From NCBI GenBank assembly GCA_038199755.1, contig JBBPYR010000236.1, positions 1 to 13,308 of the forward strand: a stretch of 13,308 bases of DNA. Direction: 5' to 3'. The position numbers and the translations under genes were made by a program. The notes under the pieces were generated by a model. It did not search any database and was not told the origin of the DNA. It saw nothing but the letters and a program-made list of their open reading frames with translations. Positions 7,012-13,272 of the stretch are shown here, in pieces (position 1 is the first letter of the stretch; each line of letters opens with the position of its first letter). This stretch comes from JBBPYR01 sp038199755. GTDB lineage: Bacteria; Chloroflexota; Ktedonobacteria; Ktedonobacterales; Ktedonobacteraceae.

Positions 7012-8127
7012 CTAGTAGACGACGAGGCCGCTGTCGGTCTCGAACAGGTGAGACTGGTCGGCATCGACGTAGAGCTTGACCTTGTTGCCACCGGAGACGC
7101 GAGAACGTGGGTTCAGGGTGGCGACGACTGGTCGGCCTGCAGCGGTGAGGTAGACCTGGAGCTCGTTACCGAGGTTTTCAACAACGTCTACGGTACCTTC
7201 AATGGCGGAATGGATGACACCATCACCGTTTTGACTGACGATGGCGGCATCTTCCAAGTGTGATGGGCGAATACCGAAGGTGAGGTTTTTGCCTGCGGCA
7301 GCCCGTGCTCGGTCGGCGTGCAGTGGTGGTACGGGAACTTGGCCGATACCCTCCAGAATGACCATCGGTGCCCCGTCTCCGCCGCTGATTTTGGCCCCGG
7401 GGAAGAAGTTCATAGAAGGTGAGCCGATGAAGCCTGCGACGAAAAGGTTGGAGGGATGGTCGTACAGTTCCTGGGGTGTGCCGAGTTGCTGGATGAGACC
7501 ACCGTTGAGGACGGCGATGCGATCACCCATGGTCATGGCTTCAACCTGGTCGTGTGTGACGTAGATAACGGTGGTCTGAATGCGCTGGTGCAGCTTGATA
7601 ATTTCGGCGCGGGTGGCGACACGCAGTTTGGCGTCAAGATTGGAAAGCGGTTCGTCCATCAAGAAGACTTGCGCCTCACGCACGATGGCGCGACCAAGGG
7701 CGACGCGCTGTCGCTGACCGCCAGATAGTTCTTTCGGTTTGCGCTTGAGCAGGTTTTCCAGGCCCAGGATGGCACCAGCCTCTTCTACGCGCTTCTTGAT
7801 CTCTTCTTTGGGGAAGTGGCGTAGTTTTAAGCCAAAGGCCATGTTGTCATAGACGGTCATGTGTGGGTAGAGGGCGTAGTTCTGGAAGACCATTGCGATG
7901 TCGCGGTCCTTGGGGTCTACGCCGTTGATGAGGCGATCACCAATGTAGATTTGCCCTTCGGTTGCTTCTTCGAGTCCGGCCACCATACGTAGGCAGGTAC
8001 TCTTACCACACCCTGAGGGGCCGACAAGTACGAGAAATTCTTTGTCCTTGATATCGATGCTAATATCGTGGACGACCTCGGTCTTGTTGAAGCGTTTGTA
8101 GACGTGCTCAAATTGGACACGAGCCAT
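7012..8127 (-). CDS. ugpC: Carbohydrate ABC transporter ATP-binding protein (UgpC/MsmX family)
   Basis: Cytoplasmic ATPase that powers import by CUT1-type sugar or glycerol-phosphate ABC transporters. Numbered from ATG 8127 (371 residues), it shows Walker A GPSGCGKST (36-44), Q-loop Gln82, signature LSGGQRQR (134-141), Walker B VFLMDEP (154-160), D-loop SNLD (162-165) and switch His192. A MalK-like TOBE/regulatory region follows from about 240, with FGIRPSHL at 284-291. The start was chosen because AAAAGGAG lies at 8144-8137, nine bases upstream. A frame running 19 codons further to 8184 lacks a site and crosses a palindrome. No permease or binding protein is in the window, so it may serve several importers, as MsmX does in Bacillus. 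The substrate is unknown, and msmX/malK would be equally fair names. Confidence 0.9.
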   Translation of the reverse strand: MARVQFEHVYKRFNKTEVVHDISIDIKDKEFLVLVGPSGCGKSTCLRMVAGLEEATEGQIYIGDRLINGVDPKDRDIAMVFQNYALYPHMTVYDNMAFGLKLRHFPKEEIKKRVEEAGAILGLENLLKRKPKELSGGQRQRVALGRAIVREAQVFLMDEPLSNLDAKLRVATRAEIIKLHQRIQTTVIYVTHDQVEAMTMGDRIAVLNGGLIQQLGTPQELYDHPSNLFVAGFIGSPSMNFFPGAKISGGDGAPMVILEGIGQVPVPPLHADRARAAAGKNLTFGIRPSHLEDAAIVSQNGDGVIHSAIEGTVDVVENLGNELQVYLTAAGRPVVATLNPRSRVSGGNKVKLYVDADQSHLFETDSGLVVY

Positions 8128-8150
8128 GAAGGTAAACTCCTTTTGCTTTT

Positions 8151-8177
8151 TGACAGGTATATAGCGATATCCTGTCA
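8151..8177. promoter_or_regulatory. Palindrome in the ugpC leader (operator or hairpin)
   Basis: TGACAGG (8151-8157) and CCTGTCA (8171-8177) are perfect inverted arms, with ATAT-AGCG-ATAT inside and one unpaired T. The palindrome sits seven bases upstream of the ugpC ribosome site (8144-8137). The length and centre would suit a LacI- or GntR-type operator, or an RNA hairpin. No regulator is identified. Confidence 0.4.
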
Positions 8178-8321
8178 CTTCCATAGTTAGAAGAAAGCTT
8201 CGCTTGGTGTCAACGTTGCGCCGGTCGGCCAGACGTGGCGGGAGTCAACGTGACCTCTTCACACTACATTCATGGATATGAACAAGAAGGTTACATATTT
8301 GCTGAAAGAGTGCTAGTGACA

Positions 8322-8351
8322 AGTATACCATAGAGATAAGCGAAAATGTAA
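8322..8351 (-). promoter_or_regulatory. Candidate ugpC promoter
   Basis: On the minus strand TTACAT (8351-8346) and TATACT (8327-8322) are separated by 18 bases, a fair sigma-70-like match. The transcript would have a leader of about 190 bases that contains the palindrome at 8151-8177. A closer TTGACA (8213-8208) has only a poor -10 partner. Confidence 0.35.
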
Positions 8352-8560
8352 GGGATTTGTGGGCGAGTTTCAGGGATATGTTATTGTTGATGGCATAGCA
8401 TGTATGCATTTCGGTCACTGTACGTTTCCTTAGAAATCTGGTATAGTGTCCTCATAACACCCCTAGAAGCAAAGTCAAATTTCCCCAGGCCGCTTTACAC
8501 CTTGCCACACCCACCCTAACTACGTAACAGACCCCCTTTTGACAGTTGAGTTGACAGCAG
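8352..8560. other. Gene-free junction between chromosome and element (att region expected)
   Basis: Together with the ugpC leader, this forms a 433-bp stretch without a gene (8128-8560). No tRNA or tRNA 3' end was recognised. TTGACAG occurs twice, 12 bases apart (8539-8545 and 8551-8557), directly beyond the integrase stop, and could be integrase arm sites. A plus-strand TATAGT at 8442-8447 has no good -35 and no gene to serve. The attachment core cannot be placed because the other end of the element lies outside the window. Confidence 0.35.
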
Positions 8561-9703
8561 CTAACCAGAGCTACTATCAAGGAACTTATTCATCTTATCC
8601 GCAGCCTCTTGTTGCATCTCTGGCAGAACATGACCGTATCTGTCCATCGTGATATTGATCTTGCTATGCCCAAGAATTTGCTGCACCACTTTGCCAGAAA
8701 TGCCCATGCTCAACAACAAGGTTGCTGCACTGTGACGAAGATCATGAAAGCGGATACGGGGTAAGCCTATCTCTTCTAAGAGTTTATAAAAACGGCGAAG
8801 AAGTGTGTTGCCACTTTGAAAATCACCATCTTTATCGGGAAAGACGAGATCACGGTCTACCCAAGTAGCACCAACGGCTAAACGTGTTTCCAGCTGGCTA
8901 ACACGATGCCGCTTAAGCGTTTCTATCGCGAAGTCAGCAAGAAGAATTTTCCTCTTTCCTCTTGCCGTTTTCGGCTTATGCTCAACAAAACCATATCGAG
9001 CCATGTATACTAATGTTCGCGACACCTGAATAGTTTTGGCATCTAAATCGACATCCGACCACCGCAGACCAAGAAGTTCGCCTTCCCTCATGCCAGATGC
9101 CAGAGCAGTAGTAAGTATTCCTTCCAATGGATGCCCCTTTATTTTCTGTATCAGTATCCTCGCTTGTGCTGGAGTAAGTGGCACTCTCTCGATTTCATTT
9201 CGGCGTGGCAGGTCCACATCACTACAGGGATTTATAGAGATGGACTTAGTACGCCGAGCATGCTCTAGAGCAGTATGAAAAGTGCCATGTATTTTTAGGA
9301 CATTTGTTGCTGTCATCCCGCTTTTTAGTTTCTTTGCGTAAAAAGCTTGAATATGCTGCATCGTCAACTTTTGCAACTTCATGTGCCCAAGCCCAGGTAT
9401 GAGGTGCTTCTCAATAGCAATACGATTGTTCGTGTAGGTTGTGATACGGACCGATGGCTTAGACACATTCTCTAGCCAGTATTCAAGGAACTGCTTCACT
9501 GTCTGTTGTGGCCCCGTCACCAGTTCGCCATGAGCCAACTCAGTGAGAGCTGTTTGTTTTTTTGCTAGGGCCTCTTTTTCTGTCTTAAAGTAGTAGGCCT
9601 TACGACTATGGTCCTCTAAAGTGATCTCACACACCCACCGACCATCTTTACGCTGATACACTGTTCCCTCGCCTGGACGCCGAGTTTGTTTCTTTCTTGG
9701 CAT
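8561..9703 (-). CDS. int: Tyrosine-recombinase integrase
   Basis: Site-specific recombinase expected to integrate and excise the element. Of 380 residues, 12-58 form an arm-binding (AP2-like) domain beginning GTVYQRKDGRWVCEI, about 65-155 a SAM-like core-binding domain, and 175-370 the catalytic domain. The catalytic set is complete: Arg206 in SGMREGE, Lys245 in PKTARGKRK, His320 and Arg323 in FHDLRHSAAT, His346 in ILGHS, and nucleophile Tyr356 in MDRYGHV. AAGAGGTG lies upstream of ATG 9703. The gene is the last of the rep-xis-int series and lies next to the chromosomal flank, the usual place beside an attachment site. An intrinsic terminator lies between it and xis. The protein looks functional. 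Confidence 0.95.
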   Translation of the reverse strand: MPRKKQTRRPGEGTVYQRKDGRWVCEITLEDHSRKAYYFKTEKEALAKKQTALTELAHGELVTGPQQTVKQFLEYWLENVSKPSVRITTYTNNRIAIEKHLIPGLGHMKLQKLTMQHIQAFYAKKLKSGMTATNVLKIHGTFHTALEHARRTKSISINPCSDVDLPRRNEIERVPLTPAQARILIQKIKGHPLEGILTTALASGMREGELLGLRWSDVDLDAKTIQVSRTLVYMARYGFVEHKPKTARGKRKILLADFAIETLKRHRVSQLETRLAVGATWVDRDLVFPDKDGDFQSGNTLLRRFYKLLEEIGLPRIRFHDLRHSAATLLLSMGISGKVVQQILGHSKINITMDRYGHVLPEMQQEAADKMNKFLDSSSG

Positions 9704-9723
9704 TGCATCACCTCTTACTCTAG

Positions 9724-9758
9724 AAAAAAGCTCGCTGTCAAAAGATCAACAGCGAGCT
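9724..9758 (-). terminator. Intrinsic terminator between xis and int
   Basis: On the minus strand AGCTCGCTGT (9758-9749) pairs perfectly with ACAGCGAGCT (9738-9729), followed by a T run (9729-9724). The structure lies 10 bases beyond the xis stop and 21 bases before the int start. It would limit read-through from rep-xis into int, or end xis transcripts so that int needs its own promoter or antitermination. Confidence 0.8.
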
Positions 9759-9768
9759 AAACAGACGG

Positions 9769-9975
9769 TTACGCGCAGCACTCTTCATGTGCCCGTAACC
9801 ACTTCTCTAAGGAGTCAGGATGTACCCGACGTACACCCCGTAGCAGCAGAGTCGGTAAACCCTCATGATAGATGTAGCGGTACACCGTGGCTCGACAGAC
9901 GCCCAACTGAATAGCAACATCAGGAACCGTCAGCAACAACGGTTGAACGGTCGAGACGCGTTTTGATCGTGGCAT
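9769..9975 (-). CDS. xis: Excisionase-like helix-turn-helix protein
   Basis: A 68-residue MerR/HTH_17-type DNA-binding protein. LLTVPDVAIQLGVCRATVYR (14-33) is the helix-turn-helix. RYIYHEGLPTLLLRGVRRVH and a final LEKWL helix complete the small winged domain typical of excisionases of integrative elements. It would bend DNA at the attachment site and steer the integrase towards excision. Its ribosome site (GGAAGGAA, 9988-9981) touches the rep stop codon (9990-9988), so translation is probably coupled to rep. A basic N-terminus (MPRSKR) is shared in style with the integrase (MPRKKQ). A role as plain transcriptional regulator is possible. Confidence 0.85.
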   Translation of the reverse strand: MPRSKRVSTVQPLLLTVPDVAIQLGVCRATVYRYIYHEGLPTLLLRGVRRVHPDSLEKWLRAHEECCA

Positions 9976-9987
9976 GTGCTTTCCTTC

Positions 9988-11259
9988 CTACGCCGCATCA
10001 ATGGCAGCGCGTTGTTGCTCGTTCAAGACTTCTTTATAGCGCAGTTGTTTCTTGACCACTTCTAGAAAGAAATCGCGTTGCTTCGAAGCAAGGTAGGTTA
10101 AACCATGCTCATACAGCCATTGCAGCACCAGAGACATATCCGTTTCAGGTACGACATACTCGTCACCTAGCCACGCCGCCAAGGTTGAGGCATAGCCGAT
10201 AATCGCTGCCAGCCCCCGTTCAAGATTGACCTCTCTCACCCGTTGCCGCACAATGGAGCCCAGCCCAGGTTCACCCGGTTCCATAAAAGCCGTTTGCACT
10301 ACCGACCACACCGGATGCACCGACCAGCGCGAACGGTTGGAGTCATCAGAGGGAACGACATAGCGCAGCCAGCCATCAGGAAGGCCATCGGCACCACCTG
10401 CCACATGACCCACGGCATAGTCCCACAACGGCTTGAGTTCACCCAGCACGTCATACGCTCCCTCAATCGGTGACTCTAGGTTACGGAAGAATTGTCGCTT
10501 GAACCGGAACTCGACCCGCCACACGCACGACTCCCCATCCCAGCCGTGACGCCGCCACAGATCATAGAACCACGTCTTATGTGACTTCTGCTCAATCTCC
10601 AATCCCTTGTTATAGATCGTGCAGGAGAGCGGAGCCGCATGACTACTAAAGCGCAGCGTTGCTACCTTATGACAGTCCAGGGACACGCCATCGACACCCA
10701 CAGCGTAGATGGCATCATTTTTGCGTACACGAGTCACAAAGTGCTCTTGATAATCCACTTGCGAGAAGTCAAACCCCGCTATATCCGCGCACAGATGCAA
10801 TTCTGAAACTTGCAGGTTAATCTGTTCGCCAAAGATCATCATGAGAAGCGCATGCACGTGATAGAGCGCACTGCCCACCCACTCTTCTAACCAGAGGTAT
10901 TCAGAAGCAAAACGCACTTGAGCTATCAGATCATTAAACTTACCCCGCGAGATCGCAATGGAGAGATAGCGACAAGTAAGCAACCACCGCCACTGTTTCC
11001 CCGCTCCATGCGGTTCCAGGAAGAGTAACGTGTTTTGAAACACCCAATCCGTTGCTAGGGCTTGCTCTTCAAACCGCGCTTGCTGTTGCAGCCCATCCAG
11101 GCGTTGTTGTAAATCCTTGTCTAACTCTTGCTTGACAGGCTCATACGACGAGTCAGCATAGCGCACATTGAGGACCAACGTATCCACACCAGAGCCGACA
11201 AGGAGAGGAACCGCACTCTTAGCAGGAGGGCTCATAACTTGCTGTTGCTCGAAATCCAT
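9988..11259 (-). CDS. Replication initiator, Rep_trans-like (rolling-circle type)
   Basis: A protein of 423 residues from ATG 11259. Motifs resemble the replication initiation factor (Rep_trans) family that includes rolling-circle plasmid initiators and NicK relaxases: GVDTLVLNVR (24-33), SELHLCADIAGFDF (152-165), CTIYNKGLEIE (213-223) and VWRVEFRFKRQF (246-257). Tyr216 is a candidate nucleophile by position, but this is inference. A Gln/Glu-rich coiled stretch spans about 40-70. The protein presumably nicks the excised circle to start replication or transfer. It is followed by xis and int, the order seen in pSAM2-like elements. The start at MDFEQQQ has GAGGTG three bases upstream, rather close. 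A frame extending 44 codons further back encodes an oily, low-complexity stretch over a terminator hairpin and was not accepted. Confidence 0.8.
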   Translation of the reverse strand: MDFEQQQVMSPPAKSAVPLLVGSGVDTLVLNVRYADSSYEPVKQELDKDLQQRLDGLQQQARFEEQALATDWVFQNTLLFLEPHGAGKQWRWLLTCRYLSIAISRGKFNDLIAQVRFASEYLWLEEWVGSALYHVHALLMMIFGEQINLQVSELHLCADIAGFDFSQVDYQEHFVTRVRKNDAIYAVGVDGVSLDCHKVATLRFSSHAAPLSCTIYNKGLEIEQKSHKTWFYDLWRRHGWDGESCVWRVEFRFKRQFFRNLESPIEGAYDVLGELKPLWDYAVGHVAGGADGLPDGWLRYVVPSDDSNRSRWSVHPVWSVVQTAFMEPGEPGLGSIVRQRVREVNLERGLAAIIGYASTLAAWLGDEYVVPETDMSLVLQWLYEHGLTYLASKQRDFFLEVVKKQLRYKEVLNEQQRAAIDAA

Positions 11260-11352
11260 AGGCACCTCATTTCTCTTTGCACAACACAGAGGACAAAGCA
11301 CACGACGAAATCGACCAGGAAGAAGAAGCAGAAAAAAGAGAAGAATGTAGAT

Positions 11353-11386
11353 AGAATGGCGCGTGTTACCTGTTCTGCGCCATTCT
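11353..11386 (-). terminator. Hairpin between the small genes and rep (terminator or attenuator)
   Basis: AGAATGGCGC (11353-11362) and GCGCCATTCT (11377-11386) form a perfect 10-bp stem with a 14-nt loop. In the minus-strand transcript it follows the last small gene (stop 11397-11395) by 8 bases and is succeeded by a T/C-rich run with six T at about 11334-11339. Partial termination here would set rep expression. No convincing rep promoter was seen in 11260-11394. Confidence 0.55.
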
Positions 11387-11394
11387 TCCAAGCC

Positions 11395-11613
11395 CTAGAG
11401 CAATCGCCAGCCCACATCAGCCGAGAGCCGTTCGCCAACGATTGCCAAGGCTTCACTGCTATCACAGGCAGGCCACTCATACAAGACCCCAGCCACAAAC
11501 CAGCGCACCCACCACGAGCCATCCCACTTGCGAATGACCGCGAGTTTGCATGCATCATGCCACGCAATATGTTCAAAGGCGACCCGTTCGATCAGAGCTG
11601 TTAAGGTGTTCAT
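11395..11613 (-). CDS. Small unknown protein (72 aa), third in ATGA-coupled chain
   Basis: Not recognised. From ATG 11613 it encodes 72 residues rich in Trp and hydrophobics: MNTLTALIERVAFEHI at the start and RKWDGSWWVRWFVAG in the middle (28-42). That is a compact beta-hairpin-like pattern seen in small element-encoded proteins. Its ATG overlaps the TGA of the preceding gene in ATGA (11613-11610). AAGAGG lies about 10 bases upstream. A longer frame reaching 11703 lies inside the preceding gene and was not used. The shared strand, overlaps and compact size support a real gene. Function is unknown. Confidence 0.6.
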   Translation of the reverse strand: MNTLTALIERVAFEHIAWHDACKLAVIRKWDGSWWVRWFVAGVLYEWPACDSSEALAIVGERLSADVGWRLL

Positions 11614-11843
11614 ACTGTTGCCTCTTCTGGTGCTTGCTGATTGAGAGGCGCGTACCCACAATGCTGCATATACGCCTCGACCACCTCGTGATAGGTCTGC
11701 CAAATCGCTTCCCGTTCCTGTAGAGGACGCAAGAGAAAGAGCGGACTTTCAATCAGTTCTTTACCGCAATACGCATCGATCAACAATTGTCGCCCAAGCT
11801 CACAGCCTTCTTGCTCAATCGTACAGCCACATGCACTGCTCAT
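11610..11843 (-). CDS. Small cysteine-containing unknown protein (77 aa)
   Basis: Not recognised. From ATG 11843 it has 77 residues. The N-terminus is cysteine-rich (MSSACGCTIEQEGCELG, Cys5, 7, 14, 26), with a further Cys62 in MQHCGYAPL. The middle is helical and acidic, with ESPLFLLRPLQEREAIWQTY at 32-51. The cysteines could bind metal, but the spacing matches no zinc finger I know. GAGGAGGTG at 11857-11849 is an excellent ribosome site. Its start overlaps the previous stop in ATGA (11843-11840), and its own stop overlaps the next start in the same manner. Confidence 0.65.
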   Translation of the reverse strand: MSSACGCTIEQEGCELGRQLLIDAYCGKELIESPLFLLRPLQEREAIWQTYHEVVEAYMQHCGYAPLNQQAPEEATV

Positions 11844-12055
11844 ACTGTCACCTCCTCTTGAATGGGTTGAGTCACTTGCCAATAGCGTCGAATGGTGCCT
11901 TGACCCGCACAAGCTGCACGGAGTACCCAGGAAAGCCGATACTGCTGCATCACTCGTTGTACCGCCGTGTAATGATCGAAGGCATCAATCAGTTCGACAT
12001 AGTCAGGCCCAGAACCAACCCCAGGCCACGACAGCCACAGCGCAACATCATACAT
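11840..12055 (-). CDS. Small unknown protein (71 aa), first in ATGA-coupled chain
   Basis: Not recognised. ATG 12055 gives 71 residues and lies eight bases after GGAG. ATG 12061, two residues longer, lies only two bases from that site but would overlap a TAA (TAATG). The sequence begins MYDVALWLSWPGVGSGPDYV and has an aromatic, basic middle (VMQQYRLSWVLRAACAGQG). It ends with EEVTV-stop, where the DNA doubles as the next gene's ribosome site. The three small genes form one tight translational unit upstream of rep, a usual place for copy-number, recognition or transfer accessory proteins. That role is only a guess. Confidence 0.6.
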   Translation of the reverse strand: MYDVALWLSWPGVGSGPDYVELIDAFDHYTAVQRVMQQYRLSWVLRAACAGQGTIRRYWQVTQPIQEEVTV

Positions 12056-12116
12056 CTGCATTACTCCCTTCTATCAGCAGGATGGCTTTTGACTTCTCTC
12101 GGAACCCGCAAGGATA

Positions 12117-12187
12117 CCATACGGGCAACGGCTTCTGTCAAGGCACCCCAAGGGGACCCCGCCTTGACAGACCCGTTGCCCGTATGG
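12117..12187. repeat. Long perfect-stem hairpin, candidate origin or regulatory structure
   Basis: Outer arms 12117-12131 and 12173-12187 pair perfectly (15 bp). Inner arms 12135-12144 and 12161-12170 pair perfectly (10 bp). Only a 3x2 internal loop separates them, and the 16-nt apical loop contains CCCC/GGGG. Weaker pairing between CTCTCGGA..CCCG (near 12096) and CGGG..TCCGAAAG (to near 12205) extends the stem. It lies in the gene-free stretch between the membrane protein and the small genes. Each inner arm carries the TTGACA hexamer, outward on both strands. A double- or single-strand origin for the Rep protein is the attractive reading. A terminator or leader hairpin is the alternative. 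Confidence 0.6.
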
Positions 12188-12366
12188 AAAGCGACGGGTG
12201 TCCGAAAGAACTCAAAAAATGGTCTGTGACCCTTTTTCTGAAAACGCACCTCACTGCACTCAGCATGCTGCACAGGTCACTGACTGGCACACCATGCTGA
12301 GAGCCGTTGGGGAACCACGGTCAGGGATTGGCGTTCTGGTGTGGCGTGTAAGAGACCACACCGTCG
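12188..12366. other. Hairpin-rich noncoding stretch
   Basis: With the long hairpin this makes a 311-bp gap (12056-12366) for which no convincing gene was found. CTCAGCATG (12259-12267) pairs with CATGCTGAG (12293-12301) around 25 bases, and CAGCATGCTG (12261-12270) is itself a palindrome. GGTGTGG (12338-12344) pairs with CCACACC (12356-12362), just beyond the membrane protein stop, without a T tract. The open frame at 12061-12273 runs through the palindromes and reads like noise, although its TAA overlaps an ATG. Confidence 0.5.
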
Positions 12367-13221
12367 CTATCGCTTAAAGGGATTTTTGAAGAACCCCGAC
12401 GCAGCTGGCTCGGCAGAACCCGATGCAGAACCGGCAGGAGAGCCAGCCGCAGGAATGACAATGTTTTGGGTGTTGCCTGTTGAGGGAGAACCGGCAGGAG
12501 ACGCCTGTCCCGCAAACGCCGCAGGAACAGCTAGCGGAACCCCAGGCGCAGGCAGTTGACGACGCAGACCAGGAGAGCCAACAGGTAAGGCTTTTTGATC
12601 GGCCCCGAAGGACATATCCCCCTTGTCGACTTTTTGAATGTAGGCATCAGCGCGTTTTTCGGCAATACCCTCATAGGCATCTCGTATCTTGCCCCGTTGC
12701 TTGTTCTGAGATTTGAGGTACTCGGTACGATGCATCTCGGACTCAGCGACCCGCAAGGCTTCATTGTCGAAATGCGAATGCTCCAACGCTTCCCGCACTA
12801 AATGGGAGATGTCAACGAGAGCCAACGCCGCCACCGCTATCGGCAGAAGCAAACCCAGACCCGCTTCATAGATGGAGAGAAACCACGGTGTCATGAAATG
12901 GCCCATTGACGCGAACACCCCGACGAAATCGCCGCCACTAATCACCCAGCCCAGATTGTTGCCCGCACTCACAATCACACACCACGCCGCCACAAATCCC
13001 GGCACTACAGCCGCCCAGCGACCTCGACCACTCGCTTTGGTAAGAAGCAGTTTCGCTAGTTTCGCACAGGCATACGTCAACACTTCAAAGAACAAGCCCC
13101 GGCCAAACGCCACCCAGGAGCGCAGGTCCTGAAAATCGAGCGACCCACCCGCATAAACGGTGCCATTAGCCAGAGCCGACTCGAAGATGAGAAAGAAGGG
13201 GAGCAGCACCGCCAGGAACAC
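12367..13221 (-). CDS. Multi-pass membrane protein of the element, 5' end interrupted
   Basis: Not assigned to a family. From GTG 13221 it has 284 residues. Hydrophobic segments lie at about 3-17 (signal- or anchor-like), 36-60, 69-94 and 112-141. A charged helical region follows (142-208) that includes KRADAYIQKVDK, and a Pro/Ala/Gly/Ser-rich tail (212-284) with repeated SPAGS ends in NPFKR. The plan of membrane bundle plus cytoplasmic helices plus flexible tail suits an accessory part of a conjugation or DNA-transfer channel, but this is inference from context. The in-frame TAA just before GTG 13221, and a strong ribosome site with ATG 17 codons upstream, suggest the natural start is 13272 and that the gene is interrupted or restarts. 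The gene is upstream of the small genes and rep on the same strand. Confidence 0.65.
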   Translation of the reverse strand: MFLAVLLPFFLIFESALANGTVYAGGSLDFQDLRSWVAFGRGLFFEVLTYACAKLAKLLLTKASGRGRWAAVVPGFVAAWCVIVSAGNNLGWVISGGDFVGVFASMGHFMTPWFLSIYEAGLGLLLPIAVAALALVDISHLVREALEHSHFDNEALRVAESEMHRTEYLKSQNKQRGKIRDAYEGIAEKRADAYIQKVDKGDMSFGADQKALPVGSPGLRRQLPAPGVPLAVPAAFAGQASPAGSPSTGNTQNIVIPAAGSPAGSASGSAEPAASGFFKNPFKR

Positions 13222-13272
13222 TTACAAACGTTGCATCCCCAGGTACACACGAGTCACAAAACGCATATTCAT
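13222..13272 (-). other. 16-codon upstream frame ending TAA, fused in frame to the membrane gene
   Basis: ATG 13272 is preceded at six bases by GAGGAGGTG (13287-13279), the best ribosome site in the window. It encodes MNMRFVTRVYLGMQRL and then stops at TAA (13224-13222), immediately followed in the same frame by GTG of the membrane protein. Read through, the basic stretch (Arg4, Arg8, Arg15) plus the following hydrophobic run would make a normal signal peptide or membrane anchor. One base change from a Leu or Ser codon would give this TAA. It could also be a short leader peptide that couples re-initiation. Confidence 0.6.

Noticed and set aside
8128..8184. 19-codon N-terminal extension of ugpC
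   Set aside because: No ribosome site. It crosses the palindrome at 8151-8177, and family members start at the MARV-like position.
8419..8447. Plus-strand promoter with TATAGT at 8442
   Set aside because: The -35 region is poor and no plus-strand gene follows.
11260..11391. 44-codon N-terminal extension of the Rep protein
   Set aside because: It encodes a low-complexity oily stretch from a T/C-rich tract over a terminator-like hairpin. ATG 11259 has its own GAGGTG.
11128..11604. Plus-strand frame of 158 codons
   Set aside because: Antisense to rep and a small gene. Thr/Arg/Lys-rich noise that includes the A-rich tract.
12061..12273. 70-codon minus-strand frame ending TAATG before the small genes
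   Set aside because: Most of it lies in perfect palindromes and the product has no protein-like pattern. The TAATG overlap alone is not enough, although a coupled gene cannot be fully excluded.
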